A stretch of DNA of 64,000 bases from Myxococcales bacterium (lineage in GTDB: Bacteria; Myxococcota_A; Polyangia; Nannocystales; Nannocystaceae). The DNA is taken from the NCBI GenBank assembly GCA_020633335.1, contig JACKDU010000002.1, forward strand, positions 1 to 64,000. The letters run 5' to 3'. Of the stretch, positions 44,203 through 54,620 are shown one piece after another. The notes under the pieces were generated by a model, which made no database searches, had not been told where the DNA came from, and saw nothing but the letters and a program-made list of their open reading frames with translations. Positions within the stretch are counted from its first letter, which is position 1. The number at the start of each line of letters is the position of its first letter. The position numbers and the translations under genes are program-made.

Positions 44203-45771
44203 ATGCCGACCACCGACCGACCGCCCACGTGCTTCATCACGACCGCGATCCCCTACGTCAACGCGCGCCCCCACGTCGGCTTCGCCATGGAGCTGATCCT
44301 CGCCGACGCCCTCGCCCGCTTCGAGCGCCTCCGCGGCCGCGACGTCCACCTCCTCACCGGCACCGACGAGAACTCGCTGAAGAACGTCCGGGCCGCCGAG
44401 GCCGAGGGCGTCGCCACCGCGGCGCTCGTCGATCGCAACGCCGCCGCCTTCCGCGGGCTCCAGGAGACCCTCGGGCTCTCCTTCGACGACTTCCTGCGGA
44501 CCAGCGCCGATCGCCGCCACCGCGAGGGCGTCGCCGCCCTCTGGCGGGCCTGCGCCGCCCGCGGGGACCTCTTTCGAAGGACCTACCGTGGGCGCTACTG
44601 CGTCGGCTGCGAGGCCTTCTACGCCGACGCCGAGCTCGACGAGGGGCGCTGCCCCGAGCACGGGAGCGAGCCCGAGCTCGTCGAGGAGGAGAACTACTTC
44701 TTCCGCCTCTCCCGCTACGCCGCGCCGATCCGCGAGGCGCTCGAGTCGGGGGCGCTGCGGGTGCTCCCCGAGCACTACCGCGACGAGATCCTCGCCTTCC
44801 TCGCCGGCGGCCTCGAGGACCTCAGCGTCTCGCGCTCGGCCGCCCGCGCCGGCGGCTGGGGGATCGAGGTCCCCGGCGACCCCGAGCAGGTGATCTACGT
44901 GTGGTTCGACGCCCTCGGCAACTACGTCAGCGCCCTCGGCTACGCGGAGGGCGACCCGGACTTCGAACGATACTGGCTCAAGGGACAGGATCGCGTGCAC
45001 GTGATCGGCAAGGGGATCACCCGCTTCCACGCGGTCTACTGGCCGGCGATCCTCCTCTCGGCCGGCCTCCCGCTGCCGACGACGATCGCCGTCCACGGCT
45101 ACCTCACGGTCGACGGCCGCAAGATCGGCAAGTCGCTGGGCAACGCGATCGATCCCGAGGCGCTCGCCGCCCGCCACGGCGTCGATCCGCTCCGCTGGTA
45201 CCTCTGCCGCCACTTCCGCGCCGGTCGCGACGGCGACTTCAGCGAGGCCCGCCTCGCCGTGGCCCACGACGCCGAGCTCGCCGATCAGCTCGGAAACCTC
45301 CTCCAGCGGACCCTGGCGATGATCGCCCGCTACTACGAGGGCCGGGTGCCGGGTCCGGCGGCCGGACTCGGCGGGCCGATCGAGGCGGCCACCGACGCCG
45401 CCCGTCGCGGGGTCGAGCGGGCCGTCGACGAGCGCCGGGTCGACGACGCCTGCGCCGCGGCCTGGTCGCTGGTCGAGCTCGCCAACAAGCACGTGGTCGA
45501 GCGCGCGCCGTGGCGACTGGCGAAGGAGCGCGATGACCCGGCATGCGAGGCCCTCCTCGCCACCACCCTCTACGAGCTCGCCGAGGCCCTCCGCCTCGCC
45601 GCGCTCCTCCTCGGGCCGGTGATCCCGCGGGCGGCGGCGACGATCCGCGCCCACCTCGGCCTCGGTGAGGCGCCGATCGGCGCCTGGGACGAGGAGACGC
45701 GCTTCGGCGGCCTGCGGCCGGGAACGACCGTCACCGCCGGGGCGCCGCTCTTTCCGAAGCGCGAGCGCTGA
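44203..45771 (+). CDS. metG: Divergent methionyl-tRNA synthetase (class I)
   Basis: 522 residues. The Rossmann catalytic core has TTAIPYVNARPHVGFA at the HIGH position (HVGF), TGTDEN, a zinc knuckle C-x2-C ... C-x2-H (YCVGCEAF .. RCPEH) and YVWFDALGNYVSA. KIGKSLGN occupies the KMSKS position. The anticodon-binding helical domain includes NKHVVERAPW. There is no C-terminal EMAP/dimerisation domain. Both class I signatures are altered relative to housekeeping MetRS, so this is likely a second, specialised MetRS paralogue. AAGGA lies 12 nt before ATG 44203. Confidence 0.85.
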   Translation: MPTTDRPPTCFITTAIPYVNARPHVGFAMELILADALARFERLRGRDVHLLTGTDENSLKNVRAAEAEGVATAALVDRNAAAFRGLQETLGLSFDDFLRTSADRRHREGVAALWRACAARGDLFRRTYRGRYCVGCEAFYADAELDEGRCPEHGSEPELVEEENYFFRLSRYAAPIREALESGALRVLPEHYRDEILAFLAGGLEDLSVSRSAARAGGWGIEVPGDPEQVIYVWFDALGNYVSALGYAEGDPDFERYWLKGQDRVHVIGKGITRFHAVYWPAILLSAGLPLPTTIAVHGYLTVDGRKIGKSLGNAIDPEALAARHGVDPLRWYLCRHFRAGRDGDFSEARLAVAHDAELADQLGNLLQRTLAMIARYYEGRVPGPAAGLGGPIEAATDAARRGVERAVDERRVDDACAAAWSLVELANKHVVERAPWRLAKERDDPACEALLATTLYELAEALRLAALLLGPVIPRAAATIRAHLGLGEAPIGAWDEETRFGGLRPGTTVTAGAPLFPKRER

Positions 45772-45830
45772 CGGGGCGCGCTCGGACGAGCCCCTCGGAC
45801 CGCGAGGCCCGAGGGGACCCCTCGATCGCG

Positions 45831-46517
45831 CTATGCCGGAGAAGCGACGACGAGCGCCTGGCAGAGCGGACAGGCGCGGGCGCCGTGCGGCGCGTCGCGG
45901 CGATGGAGATCGAGGATCGCCCGCGACACCTCGGCGAGCTCGCGCCGGACCTCGCGGCGCGCCCCCTTCACCCGGGCGATCGTCATCGAGTCATACGCGG
46001 TCGTCTGGTGGCGCATCCAGGCGATCACCGCGGCCTGGGCCCGCTCGTCGACGGGGATCCGCTCGGTCCGCGCGACCGTGCCGCTGCCGACCGGGGTCGC
46101 GTGGGCGGTGACGCGGGCGGCGAGGTCCCGCGCCATCCCCTCCCAGCGCGGCGCGAAGCGGAGGAAGCCGAGCACCGCGCGCTCGAAGTCGCCGACGTAG
46201 GCCGTCTGCGTCCGCTCGCGCCGGGCCGCGTCGGCGACCCGCCGCTTGCGATAGGCGTCGGTGTCGCGCTCGGCCGCGAGCTCGGCGCGGATCCGCGCGA
46301 TCGTCTCGGCCGGCGCCCAGAGGCCGCGGGAGAACGCCTTGCGCCCCTTCTTCTCGACCACCGCCCACCAGGGGCCGGCTTGCTTGACCCGGCGGGTGAG
46401 CCCGGCGTCGCCCGGCGGCAGGCACTCCCAGCCCGGCGGCGGTGAGAGGCGGCGCCCGTCGGGCGCGACGAAGACGTGCGGATCGGCGGTCGGCGACAGG
46501 GTCAGGGTCTCGGCCAT
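45831..46517 (-). CDS. DUF2293-like protein
   Basis: 228 residues, cytosolic and basic. The C-terminal half (AVIAWMRHQTTAYDSMTIARVKGARREVRRELAEVSRAILDLHR) matches the pattern of DUF2293, whose function is unknown. A Cys pair (CPLCQ) occurs at the extreme C-terminus. The N-terminal part reads like a small beta domain (HVFVAPDGRRLSPPPGWECL). TAGGTT on the reverse strand (46533-46528) lies 10 nt before ATG 46517. It is last in a same-strand series that begins with the DEAD-box helicase. Confidence 0.65.
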   Translation of the reverse strand: MAETLTLSPTADPHVFVAPDGRRLSPPPGWECLPPGDAGLTRRVKQAGPWWAVVEKKGRKAFSRGLWAPAETIARIRAELAAERDTDAYRKRRVADAARRERTQTAYVGDFERAVLGFLRFAPRWEGMARDLAARVTAHATPVGSGTVARTERIPVDERAQAAVIAWMRHQTTAYDSMTIARVKGARREVRRELAEVSRAILDLHRRDAPHGARACPLCQALVVASPA

Positions 46518-46671
46518 CGGCGCCGCGAACCTAGCCGAGGGCCGCCGCGGCTGTCGAGCCCGCGCGCACGCCGAGCCCCGGGCGGCGCGGCGGCGCGAGC
46601 GAAGAGAGCGCAGCGTCCGCGGGCGCTCGCGTTCCTCCGCGCGCGGCCCCGCCTATGCTCGCGCCCCATGC

Positions 46672-47406
46672 TCAGCGCCCAACGTGCGCCCAGGCCGCTC
46701 GGACGTCGTCGTCGTCGCCGTAGAGCTCCGCGACGCGCGGGCTCGCCTCGAGGATCCGCAGCACCTGCGCCGGGTTCACCTCACCGGCCTGGCGCTCGAT
46801 GTGGCTGGCGAGGCGCTCCACCAGCTCGCCGGGCTCGCTCCCCACGGCGCCCTCCTCCCACTCGACGAGGCCGGCCGCGACCATCCGCCGGAGGAGCTCC
46901 TGCGCCCGCCGGCGGCAGAGCTCGGGGTCGATCGATCCGTCGACCCGATGGCCGCAGTCGCGGCAGGCGCTCTCCCAGTCGTAGAAGCCGCGCCCGCAGC
47001 CCGGGCAGGCGCCCTCGAAGTCGTAGATCAGGAGCTCGCTCTCGGCCTCCCAGCCCGTCACGTCGACCAGGAGGGGCACCAGCGCCTCGATGCAGCGCTC
47101 GAGCGGCTGGTCCGCGTCGTCATCATCGTCATCGCCGGTCGATTCGCCTGTCTCTCCAAACATGTCCAATCGATCAGGACCGATCGCGACCACGAGGTTG
47201 CGGCCGTCGGCGACGTCGATCGCCAGGCGCAGCGTCTCCCCCTCCGGCGGCAGCGAGGTCGCCGCGAAGGCGCCGGCGATCGCCTCCGCGACCGCCTCCG
47301 GCGGCGGCGCGCGACGACGCGGATACGGCTCACCCGCGGGGTGGCGCTGGGGGGTCATCGTCGCCAGGAGCTGCAGGGTCCGCCGCACGGCGCGGGAGCC
47401 TGGCAT
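46672..47406 (-). CDS. Hypothetical zinc-ribbon protein
   Basis: 244 residues with two Cys pairs C-x2-C ... C-x2-C (ACPGCGRGFYDWESACRDCG) forming a likely zinc ribbon near residue 145. An acidic run (DDDDDDAD) lies upstream of it and a helical C-terminal region downstream. There is no signal peptide. The function is unknown. ATG 47406 is used; ATG 47358 is an alternative. The gene lies 31 bp after the membrane-protein gene. Confidence 0.6.
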   Translation of the reverse strand: MPGSRAVRRTLQLLATMTPQRHPAGEPYPRRRAPPPEAVAEAIAGAFAATSLPPEGETLRLAIDVADGRNLVVAIGPDRLDMFGETGESTGDDDDDDADQPLERCIEALVPLLVDVTGWEAESELLIYDFEGACPGCGRGFYDWESACRDCGHRVDGSIDPELCRRRAQELLRRMVAAGLVEWEEGAVGSEPGELVERLASHIERQAGEVNPAQVLRILEASPRVAELYGDDDDVRAAWAHVGR

Positions 47407-47437
47407 CCCCCGGGCGCGGAGGCCAGCCTCGATCGCC

Positions 47438-48100
47438 TCACGGGACGAGGCGCTGGACCAGCGCCCGGATCGCCGCCGCGTCGGCGTCGCTCGCCGCGAA
47501 GAAGGCCGTCAGGCGGCCGTCGACGAGGGCGACGCGCCCCTCGCGGAGCGCCTCGCCGAGCGGCCCCGGGAGGGCCAGGGCGCGGCGCGGGCCATCGACG
47601 CCGCGGACCCACCAGCCGGGCCCCGCGACCTCCACCGGCAGGCGCTGGTAGGGGTCCTCCGGCGGGCTGGCGATCCCGCCGCGGCCGAAGTCCTCGTCGC
47701 GGGCGAGATCGAGGCCCTCGGCGCCGGCGACCGCGAACGAGAGCTCGACGCCGCTGGGGCCGACCAGGAGGCGGAGGAGGCGGCCCTCGACGACGCCGTC
47801 GATCTGCCAGAGCCCCTCGCGCCAGGGCTCCTCGCAGGGACGCGGCGGCGGCAGGCCGAGCGCCTCCGCCAGCGCGGCGGCGGCAGGGCGGGTGCGAGCG
47901 AGGCGCGCGCGTCGCTCACGGGCCCCGCTCAGGAGGGCCAGGCCGGTGATCGCGGCGCTCGCCGCCAGCGCCCCAAGGAGCGCGACCGCGGGGCCCGCGA
48001 GCCCGGCGTGTCCGCCGAGCGGCCCGGGCCAGAGCCACGATCGAGGGCCGACGCCTGCGATTCGCCGACGACGGGCAAACACGGCCGAGCCGCCGAGCAT
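47438..48100 (-). CDS. Hypothetical membrane protein
   Basis: 220 residues with one N-terminal membrane helix (AGPAVALLGALAASAAITGLALL) after a short Arg-rich, cytosolic stretch. The soluble domain is beta-rich (LWQIDGVVEGRLLRLLVGPSGVELSFAV). No family is recognised. ATG 48100 is chosen; the longer frame would need a TTG at 48136. It follows the helicase stop by 32 bp on the same strand, so it is likely co-transcribed. Confidence 0.6.
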   Translation of the reverse strand: MLGGSAVFARRRRIAGVGPRSWLWPGPLGGHAGLAGPAVALLGALAASAAITGLALLSGARERRARLARTRPAAAALAEALGLPPPRPCEEPWREGLWQIDGVVEGRLLRLLVGPSGVELSFAVAGAEGLDLARDEDFGRGGIASPPEDPYQRLPVEVAGPGWWVRGVDGPRRALALPGPLGEALREGRVALVDGRLTAFFAASDADAAAIRALVQRLVP

Positions 48101-48132
48101 GGGGTGATGGTCGTCCGCCCCCGAGCGCGGCG

Positions 48133-49611
<1,479 letters not shown>

Positions 49612-50022
49612 GTGTTCTCGCTCTTGGCGGCTGCCAGCGCCTTCGCGCCGGGTGTTCCCGTGATCAAGGGGCCGCTGCCTTGAGCTCCGGTCGCAGCCTC
49701 GAGGCTGCCGCGCCGCCGGGTGTCGGACCTCCCTCGGGCCCACCCGCCAGGTGGCGCGCGCGGGCTACGTATCACCCGCGACCCCCGGGGGCAAGCGCGC
49801 TGCGCCCAGAGGGCCGCGCGCGGGCGCCCTCCCCTGCGCCCGCCGGGGGCGTCCTCGCCCCCGCGGGCCCTCGCGGCCGCTCAGCGACGCGAGCGCATCG
49901 CCGCGACCTACCACCCTCGGCGGTGCGCCGTCGATGACCCCGGATCGGGAGCGCGGCGGCCGGCGTCGACCCCTGTCGATCCGCCGCCACGCCCGGAGAC
50001 CACGAGCTCCCAGCGCCGACGC
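49612..50022. other. Gene-free region upstream of the helicase
   Basis: 411 bp with only shadow frames. It presumably contains the helicase promoter and 5' leader. No clear promoter, riboswitch or terminator was recognised. Confidence 0.5.
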
Positions 50023-50679
50023 TCAGAGCATCGATTCGCAGCAGTAGTAGAAGGGCGCCTCGTAGCAGACGCAGAGGCCCATGTCGCCGCAGAACTCCTC
50101 CCAGCTCGGCTCCTCGCCGGCCTTCTTGGCGCTCTGGTCGAGGCCGTCGACGGCGAGGTCACCGGGGCCCGCGGCGGCGGCCGTCGACTGCGGCTCGGCC
50201 TGGAGGTCGAGGTCGCCGCAGGCCCCGAGATCCGCGTCCGCGGCGAGGGCGACCAGCCACTGCGGCGCGGCGCTCCGGGTCTGCTGCCCCGGGCGAAGGG
50301 TGGCGATCCCGAAGTCCCCGAGGATCGCCCGGGCCCGGCCCGCGTCCTCCGTGCTCCCGCCGCGGCCGCGGACGCCGGCCTCGATCGCCGCCGCGAGGTC
50401 GAGCTCCTCGGCCTCGGCGGCGGCGACGAGGTCGCTCAGCGGCACCTCGAGCGCGCCGCCCTCGGCCGCCGCGAGGAGGGCCCCGTGGACGAAGGCGCCG
50501 AGCTTCGGATCGGCCGCGACCCCGCCCATGCCGTCGCGGAGGAGCTCGGCGTCGGCGCAGAGGATCGCGGTGTCCTGGTCGCGGAGCGCCTCGGCGGCGT
50601 CCGGCGAGCGCGCGTCATCGCAGCCGAGGGGGGCGAGGAGGGAGAGCGAGAGCGAGAGGACGAGGGTGGTGTTCTTCAT
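50023..50679 (-). CDS. Lipoprotein with Cys-rich C-terminal tail
   Basis: 218 residues. The lipoprotein signal (MKNTTLVLSLSLSLLAPLGC) is followed by an acidic helical region of about 150 residues. The last 24 residues are Cys- and aromatic-rich (EEFCGDMGLCVCYEAPFYYC then CESML) with five Cys. GAGGG lies 8 nt before ATG 50679. The tail could form disulfides or bind metal; a maturation substrate is also possible. No family is recognised. Confidence 0.65.
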   Translation of the reverse strand: MKNTTLVLSLSLSLLAPLGCDDARSPDAAEALRDQDTAILCADAELLRDGMGGVAADPKLGAFVHGALLAAAEGGALEVPLSDLVAAAEAEELDLAAAIEAGVRGRGGSTEDAGRARAILGDFGIATLRPGQQTRSAAPQWLVALAADADLGACGDLDLQAEPQSTAAAAGPGDLAVDGLDQSAKKAGEEPSWEEFCGDMGLCVCYEAPFYYCCESML

Positions 50680-51011
50680 GCCTGTCCCTCAGAGCAGGCG
50701 ACGTGCCGGCGAGAAAAGCCAATGATCTCGTCACGTCGACGCGAGCTCCGGCCCCTCGCCGGGACACTTGTCCGGGACAGCGGCCAGCGCTCCTCCGCTC
50801 GGGCGGCGCCGCGCGTGGGCGATTCCACAATGCGCATAGTCTGAGCGAGCACGACGACGCCCGAAGGCCGCAGAATCGAGCCATGTTCGGCGAATTCGCG
50901 CATTCACCGGTCCGCAAGCGAATACTATCGCGCCACCACCACTGCTAGCATGGCGCCGCACATCGAAGGCGCGCCGACGACGATGGTTCGGCGGCCGGCG
51001 AGGAGAGAATC
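50680..51011. other. Divergent intergenic region
   Basis: 332 bp between the Cys-tail lipoprotein and the repeat protein. It includes a dyad GGACA-CT-TGTCC near 50761 followed by a second CGGGACA copy, a possible operator, and a TACTAT hexamer at 50923-50928. No gene is supported. Confidence 0.4.
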
Positions 51012-51692
51012 ATGTCATCGCTCAATCAATTCGCGTGGGTCGCCGGGACGACGACCTACAAGTTCGGTCACAACTCGATCCCCAACATCCCGATCACCGG
51101 CGCCCCCGGCGACGCGAACATCGACCGGATGGCGATGCTCCACGACGGCCGCGCCTACCGGCTCTACACCTTCAAGGGGAGCACCGCGAACAAGATCTAC
51201 CAGTACTCCTTCAACGGCTCGTCCTACGCCTACGGCCACAATTCGATCCCCGAGCTGACCCTCGAGGGCTTCCCGGCCGACACCGACGCCAGCTCCTTCG
51301 ACATGCTGCACGACGGCAGCGCCTATCGCCTCTACATGCGCCGCCTCGGCGACCGCACGACCCTCTACCAGGCCGCCTGGGTCCCGGGCACCACCACCTA
51401 CCGCTACGGCCACAACTCGATCCCGCAGATCAAGGTGACCGGCTTCCCGGCCGACACCGACTGGTCGCGCTGGGGGATGCTCCACGACGGCCGCGCCTAC
51501 CGCTTCTACGCCTTCAAGCTCGGCTCCAACACCGAGTTCTACCAGGGCTCCTTCAACGGCCGCACCTACGCCTACGGCCACAACTCGATCCCGGTGCTCA
51601 CGCTGGCCGGCACGCCCGGCAACAGCGACCTCCACGACATGTCGATGCTCCACGACGGCAGCAACTACCGGCTCTACCTGACCGTCCGCTAG
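51012..51692 (+). CDS. Four-repeat protein (GHNSIP/MLHDG repeats), probable small closed propeller
   Basis: 226 residues with four tandem repeats of 56-58 residues. Each has Y-x-[FY]-G-H-N-S-I-P (at 19, 75, 133, 189), then a G-x-P-[GA]-[DN] turn, M-L-H-D-G and Y-R-[LF]-Y. The N-terminal stretch NQFAWVAGTTTY matches the strand that precedes repeat 3 (YQAAWVPGTTTY). The last repeat lacks that strand, so the N-terminus could complete the final blade (velcro closure) of a four-bladed propeller or similar ring. There is no signal peptide. A lectin-like or scaffold role is inference. GGAGAG precedes ATG 51012. Confidence 0.8.
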   Translation: MSSLNQFAWVAGTTTYKFGHNSIPNIPITGAPGDANIDRMAMLHDGRAYRLYTFKGSTANKIYQYSFNGSSYAYGHNSIPELTLEGFPADTDASSFDMLHDGSAYRLYMRRLGDRTTLYQAAWVPGTTTYRYGHNSIPQIKVTGFPADTDWSRWGMLHDGRAYRFYAFKLGSNTEFYQGSFNGRTYAYGHNSIPVLTLAGTPGNSDLHDMSMLHDGSNYRLYLTVR

Positions 51693-51753
51693 CGGCCGAC
51701 GCCTTCGCTCGTCCTCCGCGATCGGCTACCCTGGGTGAGGGGGACGATCGCGG

Positions 51754-52719
51754 ATGACGGGCGAGCTCGACGACCTCGACGCCTACGGGCGCGACTACAG
51801 CCCCGCCACGACGGGCGCCGTCGCCGACCTCGGGATCCGCAGCAGCGATCGCTACGTCGACGCCCGCGACCCGCTGCGGGCACGCGCGCGCTCGGGGCCC
51901 CACGAGGCCGCGGTCCGCCTCGGCGTCGATCCCGGGACCTTCTTCTGCGGGGCGCTCCTCGCCGAGCTGATCCACCTCCGGCGCCAGCCGGAGCGCGCGG
52001 GCCTCCGCGTCGGCTTCCTCCACGTCCCGCCGGATCACGCGAGCGGGGCGCTCGCGCGGGTGAAGGCGGCCCTCCACGATCGCGCGACCAACCTCGAGAT
52101 GATCGCCAGCGTCGTCGCGATCGCCCTCCGCGGGCTCACGCCGCCGGCTGGCGGGGCGATCCTCGTCACCGCCTTCGGCTCCTTCCGCGGGGTCGCCGAC
52201 AACCCGACCGACGCCTTCGTCCGCGACCCGCCCAGCCTCGATCGCGCCGTCGCCCTCGCCCACCCCGGCGCCGCCCTCGAGGCCACGCAGGAGCTCGCGC
52301 ACGGCCTTCGCGCGCGCTCCTACGCCCTCGCCGCGCCCCGCAGGCTCCGCCTCTTCACCGCCACCCTCCCCCTCGCCGCCAGCGACGACGACGCCCTCGC
52401 CGGCCGCTACTGGCCCTCAGAGCAGGTCGCCGACGACCTCCACGCGCTCGTCGACGCCGTCGGTGCGCCCCTGGACGCGATCCTCAGCCTCGGCGTCGAC
52501 AGCAGCCAGTCCACCGGTCCCCTCCCGCCGACCTTCAAGGTCGAGACCCAGACCCGCGGCTGGCACCAGGGCGGCCGCCCCGGGCGTCACGCGACGAGCC
52601 ACTTCGAGCGCGACCTCGAGCTCGCCCGGATCTTCCTCGCCGCCCGCGCCCGCCGCGAGGCGCCGCTCGACTACGACGACGACCCCCCGCCTGGTGCGGA
52701 GGGACCGACACATCGCTGA
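51754..52719 (+). CDS. Circularly permuted pyroglutamyl-peptidase (C15)-like protein
   Basis: 321 residues. The segment at about 30-128 corresponds to the C-terminal half of pyrrolidone-carboxylate peptidase: GTFFCG (Cys65), VGFLHVPP (His90) and NLEMIASVVAIAL. The segment at about 135-290 corresponds to its N-terminal half: AILVTAFGSFRGVADNPTDA, LDAILSLGVDSSQS and FKVETQTRG. The order is therefore swapped relative to the family. Catalytic Cys and His are kept, but Phe sits where the catalytic Glu is expected, so activity is uncertain. It is cytosolic. Tail residues (DYDDDPPPG) are acidic. Confidence 0.75.
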   Translation: MTGELDDLDAYGRDYSPATTGAVADLGIRSSDRYVDARDPLRARARSGPHEAAVRLGVDPGTFFCGALLAELIHLRRQPERAGLRVGFLHVPPDHASGALARVKAALHDRATNLEMIASVVAIALRGLTPPAGGAILVTAFGSFRGVADNPTDAFVRDPPSLDRAVALAHPGAALEATQELAHGLRARSYALAAPRRLRLFTATLPLAASDDDALAGRYWPSEQVADDLHALVDAVGAPLDAILSLGVDSSQSTGPLPPTFKVETQTRGWHQGGRPGRHATSHFERDLELARIFLAARARREAPLDYDDDPPPGAEGPTHR

Positions 52720-52723
52720 CCGC

Positions 52724-54514
52724 CTATTGCGGCGGCACGTAGATCTGCTCGGCGTCCGCCCCACCGGGGAAGGCGTAGGAGCCCGCCGGCCCGTAGCCGT
52801 AGGCGATGACGCCGAACCCCGCCGTCCCCTTGAGCGAGTGCACGCCGGCCGAGACCGGGCAGCGCCGCGACTCGTATTCGGTCCCGTTGACCATGCCGGC
52901 CGGCGTGATCACGCAGCCCTGGGGCTCGACGCCGTCGATCGTGACCACGTTGGTCGGCGGCGTCGAGAGGACCACGAAGTTCTTCGCCCACCCCCAGATC
53001 CCGTCGTCCGAGGGCGTCAGGATCCGGTACTCGTCGCGGTACTGATCGACCGGCGGGAACACCGTGAGCGCCGGATCGCCGGTGTAGGGGCCGTCGACGT
53101 ACTCCTGCGAGATCAGGAGCTGGGCGATCATGAAGGGCTTGGTGGCGGTGGCGACGAAGTCGGCGTCGGCCCAGGTCGTCCGCACGTCGCCGGGCTTGAG
53201 GGTGAAGGAGTCGAAGGGCGGCGGCAGGCTGGTGGTCACCTGCGCGTCCTCGGCGACGCCGACGAAGCGGATCACGTCGGGCTCGTGGTAGGAGCCGGTC
53301 GAGCGGATCGGGCTCCGGGTGATCACGTAGTTCTTGCCGATCGACTCGACCGGGAAGAGCTGCTCCTCGAGGTGATCGAGGCAGCAGGTGTCGTCGCTGT
53401 TCCAGTCGGGGTAGGTCGGGATGTCGACAACCCCGCCGGGCGCCGCCGTCGACTCGACCCCGGAGAAGACGGCGATCGGCTTGTCCGAGGTGACCACCGT
53501 GCCCGTCAGATCGGCGATCTTCTTGACGTCGTCCTGGAAGGTGCCGTCGGCGGTCTCGAGGTTGAGGACGTCGAAGGGCCCGATCTTGGTGATGTAGGAG
53601 CCCCCCGCCGGAATCGGCGGGATCGGCCCGTTCCCCTTGATCCGCCAGCTCGGGGCGATCTTCACCTCGGTGTCGGGCTCGGTGCCGACGATCGTCACCG
53701 CCGAGCGATCGATGATCCCGCCGAGGACCTTGATCGGGTGCCCCGCCGGCCAGCCGAGGACCCGGTAGTTCTTGCCGAGCGCCGGCGTCGGCAGGAGGAG
53801 CGAGGCGTCGTTCGAGAAGGCGTTCTTGAAGACGTTGAACTGGTAGACGACGACCGGCGACGACGAGGTGATCCGGAAGGCGTTCGACGAGAGGCAGGTG
53901 CCCGGGGCGTTGTAGTCGTTGGGCATCGCCCCGCAGTCGAGCTCGCGGGTCGGCAGCTCGACCGGCACGACCTCGTCCGGGCCGATGTTCAGCTCCTCGA
54001 TGATCATCAGGTCGAGCGGCTCGCCCGGCGCCGCGAGGTTGATCTCGATCGTCACCGTCGTCTGGCCGCCGGCGACCGGCGAGATCGCTACGCCCCAGGG
54101 CGCGCTCGCCGGGTCGTTGAAGGCGTCCTGCTGATCCATGTCGACCGCCCAGAACTCGCAGCCGATGTTCGAGGGCTTGTTGGCCGCGTCGAGGCAGGTG
54201 ATCACCTCGCCGCCGCCGGTCTCGCCGTCGGTCTCGGCGCCGACATCGAAGATCGGGTTGACCGTGGTGCCGCTGCTCCCGGCCGAGGAGCCGGTGCCGG
54301 TCGTCGCGCTGTCGCTGGCGCCGCCCGTCGTGCCCGTGCCGGAGGCCGTGCTCGTGCTCGATCCGGCGCCGGTCGTGGTCGTCGTCCCCTGGGTCGCCGA
54401 CGCGCCGGTGACCCCGGACGTGCCGGAATTCATCGCGTCGTCGGAGGTGCAGGCGAGCGGGGCACCGAGGAGGATGAGCGTGGAGGCGAGCGAGAGACGA
54501 CGTGCACAGACCAT
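52724..54514 (-). CDS. IgGFc-binding-domain lipoprotein
   Basis: 596 residues. The lipoprotein signal (LILLGAPLACTS) is followed by a Ser/Thr/Gly linker of about 70 residues. The IgGFc-binding N-terminal domain family comes next: CEFWAVDMDQQ, SSPVVVYQFNVF, LLLPTPALGKNY, TSDKPIAVFSG, CCLDHLEEQLFPV. In bacteria this domain occurs on surface lipoproteins with unknown ligand; binding to antibody is a property of the human namesake and should not be assumed. ATG 54514 has GGAG 8 nt upstream, which decides it over TTG 54532. The gene is convergent with the permuted peptidase gene. Confidence 0.9.
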   Translation of the reverse strand: MVCARRLSLASTLILLGAPLACTSDDAMNSGTSGVTGASATQGTTTTTGAGSSTSTASGTGTTGGASDSATTGTGSSAGSSGTTVNPIFDVGAETDGETGGGEVITCLDAANKPSNIGCEFWAVDMDQQDAFNDPASAPWGVAISPVAGGQTTVTIEINLAAPGEPLDLMIIEELNIGPDEVVPVELPTRELDCGAMPNDYNAPGTCLSSNAFRITSSSPVVVYQFNVFKNAFSNDASLLLPTPALGKNYRVLGWPAGHPIKVLGGIIDRSAVTIVGTEPDTEVKIAPSWRIKGNGPIPPIPAGGSYITKIGPFDVLNLETADGTFQDDVKKIADLTGTVVTSDKPIAVFSGVESTAAPGGVVDIPTYPDWNSDDTCCLDHLEEQLFPVESIGKNYVITRSPIRSTGSYHEPDVIRFVGVAEDAQVTTSLPPPFDSFTLKPGDVRTTWADADFVATATKPFMIAQLLISQEYVDGPYTGDPALTVFPPVDQYRDEYRILTPSDDGIWGWAKNFVVLSTPPTNVVTIDGVEPQGCVITPAGMVNGTEYESRRCPVSAGVHSLKGTAGFGVIAYGYGPAGSYAFPGGADAEQIYVPPQ

Positions 54515-54620
54515 GGGGAGACTCCGAGGCAAGAGGAGGGCGCCACCTTACCAGGATGCGCGCGTCTCCGCTCACTCGGCCCCGAAGCGCGCACGACCCG
54601 CAGACGCCGCGAGCGGGGCG

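Noticed and set aside
50023..50679. RiPP precursor peptide
   Set aside because: It carries a lipoprotein signal and is 218 residues long with no modifying enzyme nearby; the idea is kept only as a weak possibility.
51012..51692. Myxobacterial hemagglutinin (MBHA/OAA lectin family)
   Set aside because: The repeat sequence and length (about 57 versus 67 residues, no ENQWGG motif) do not match.
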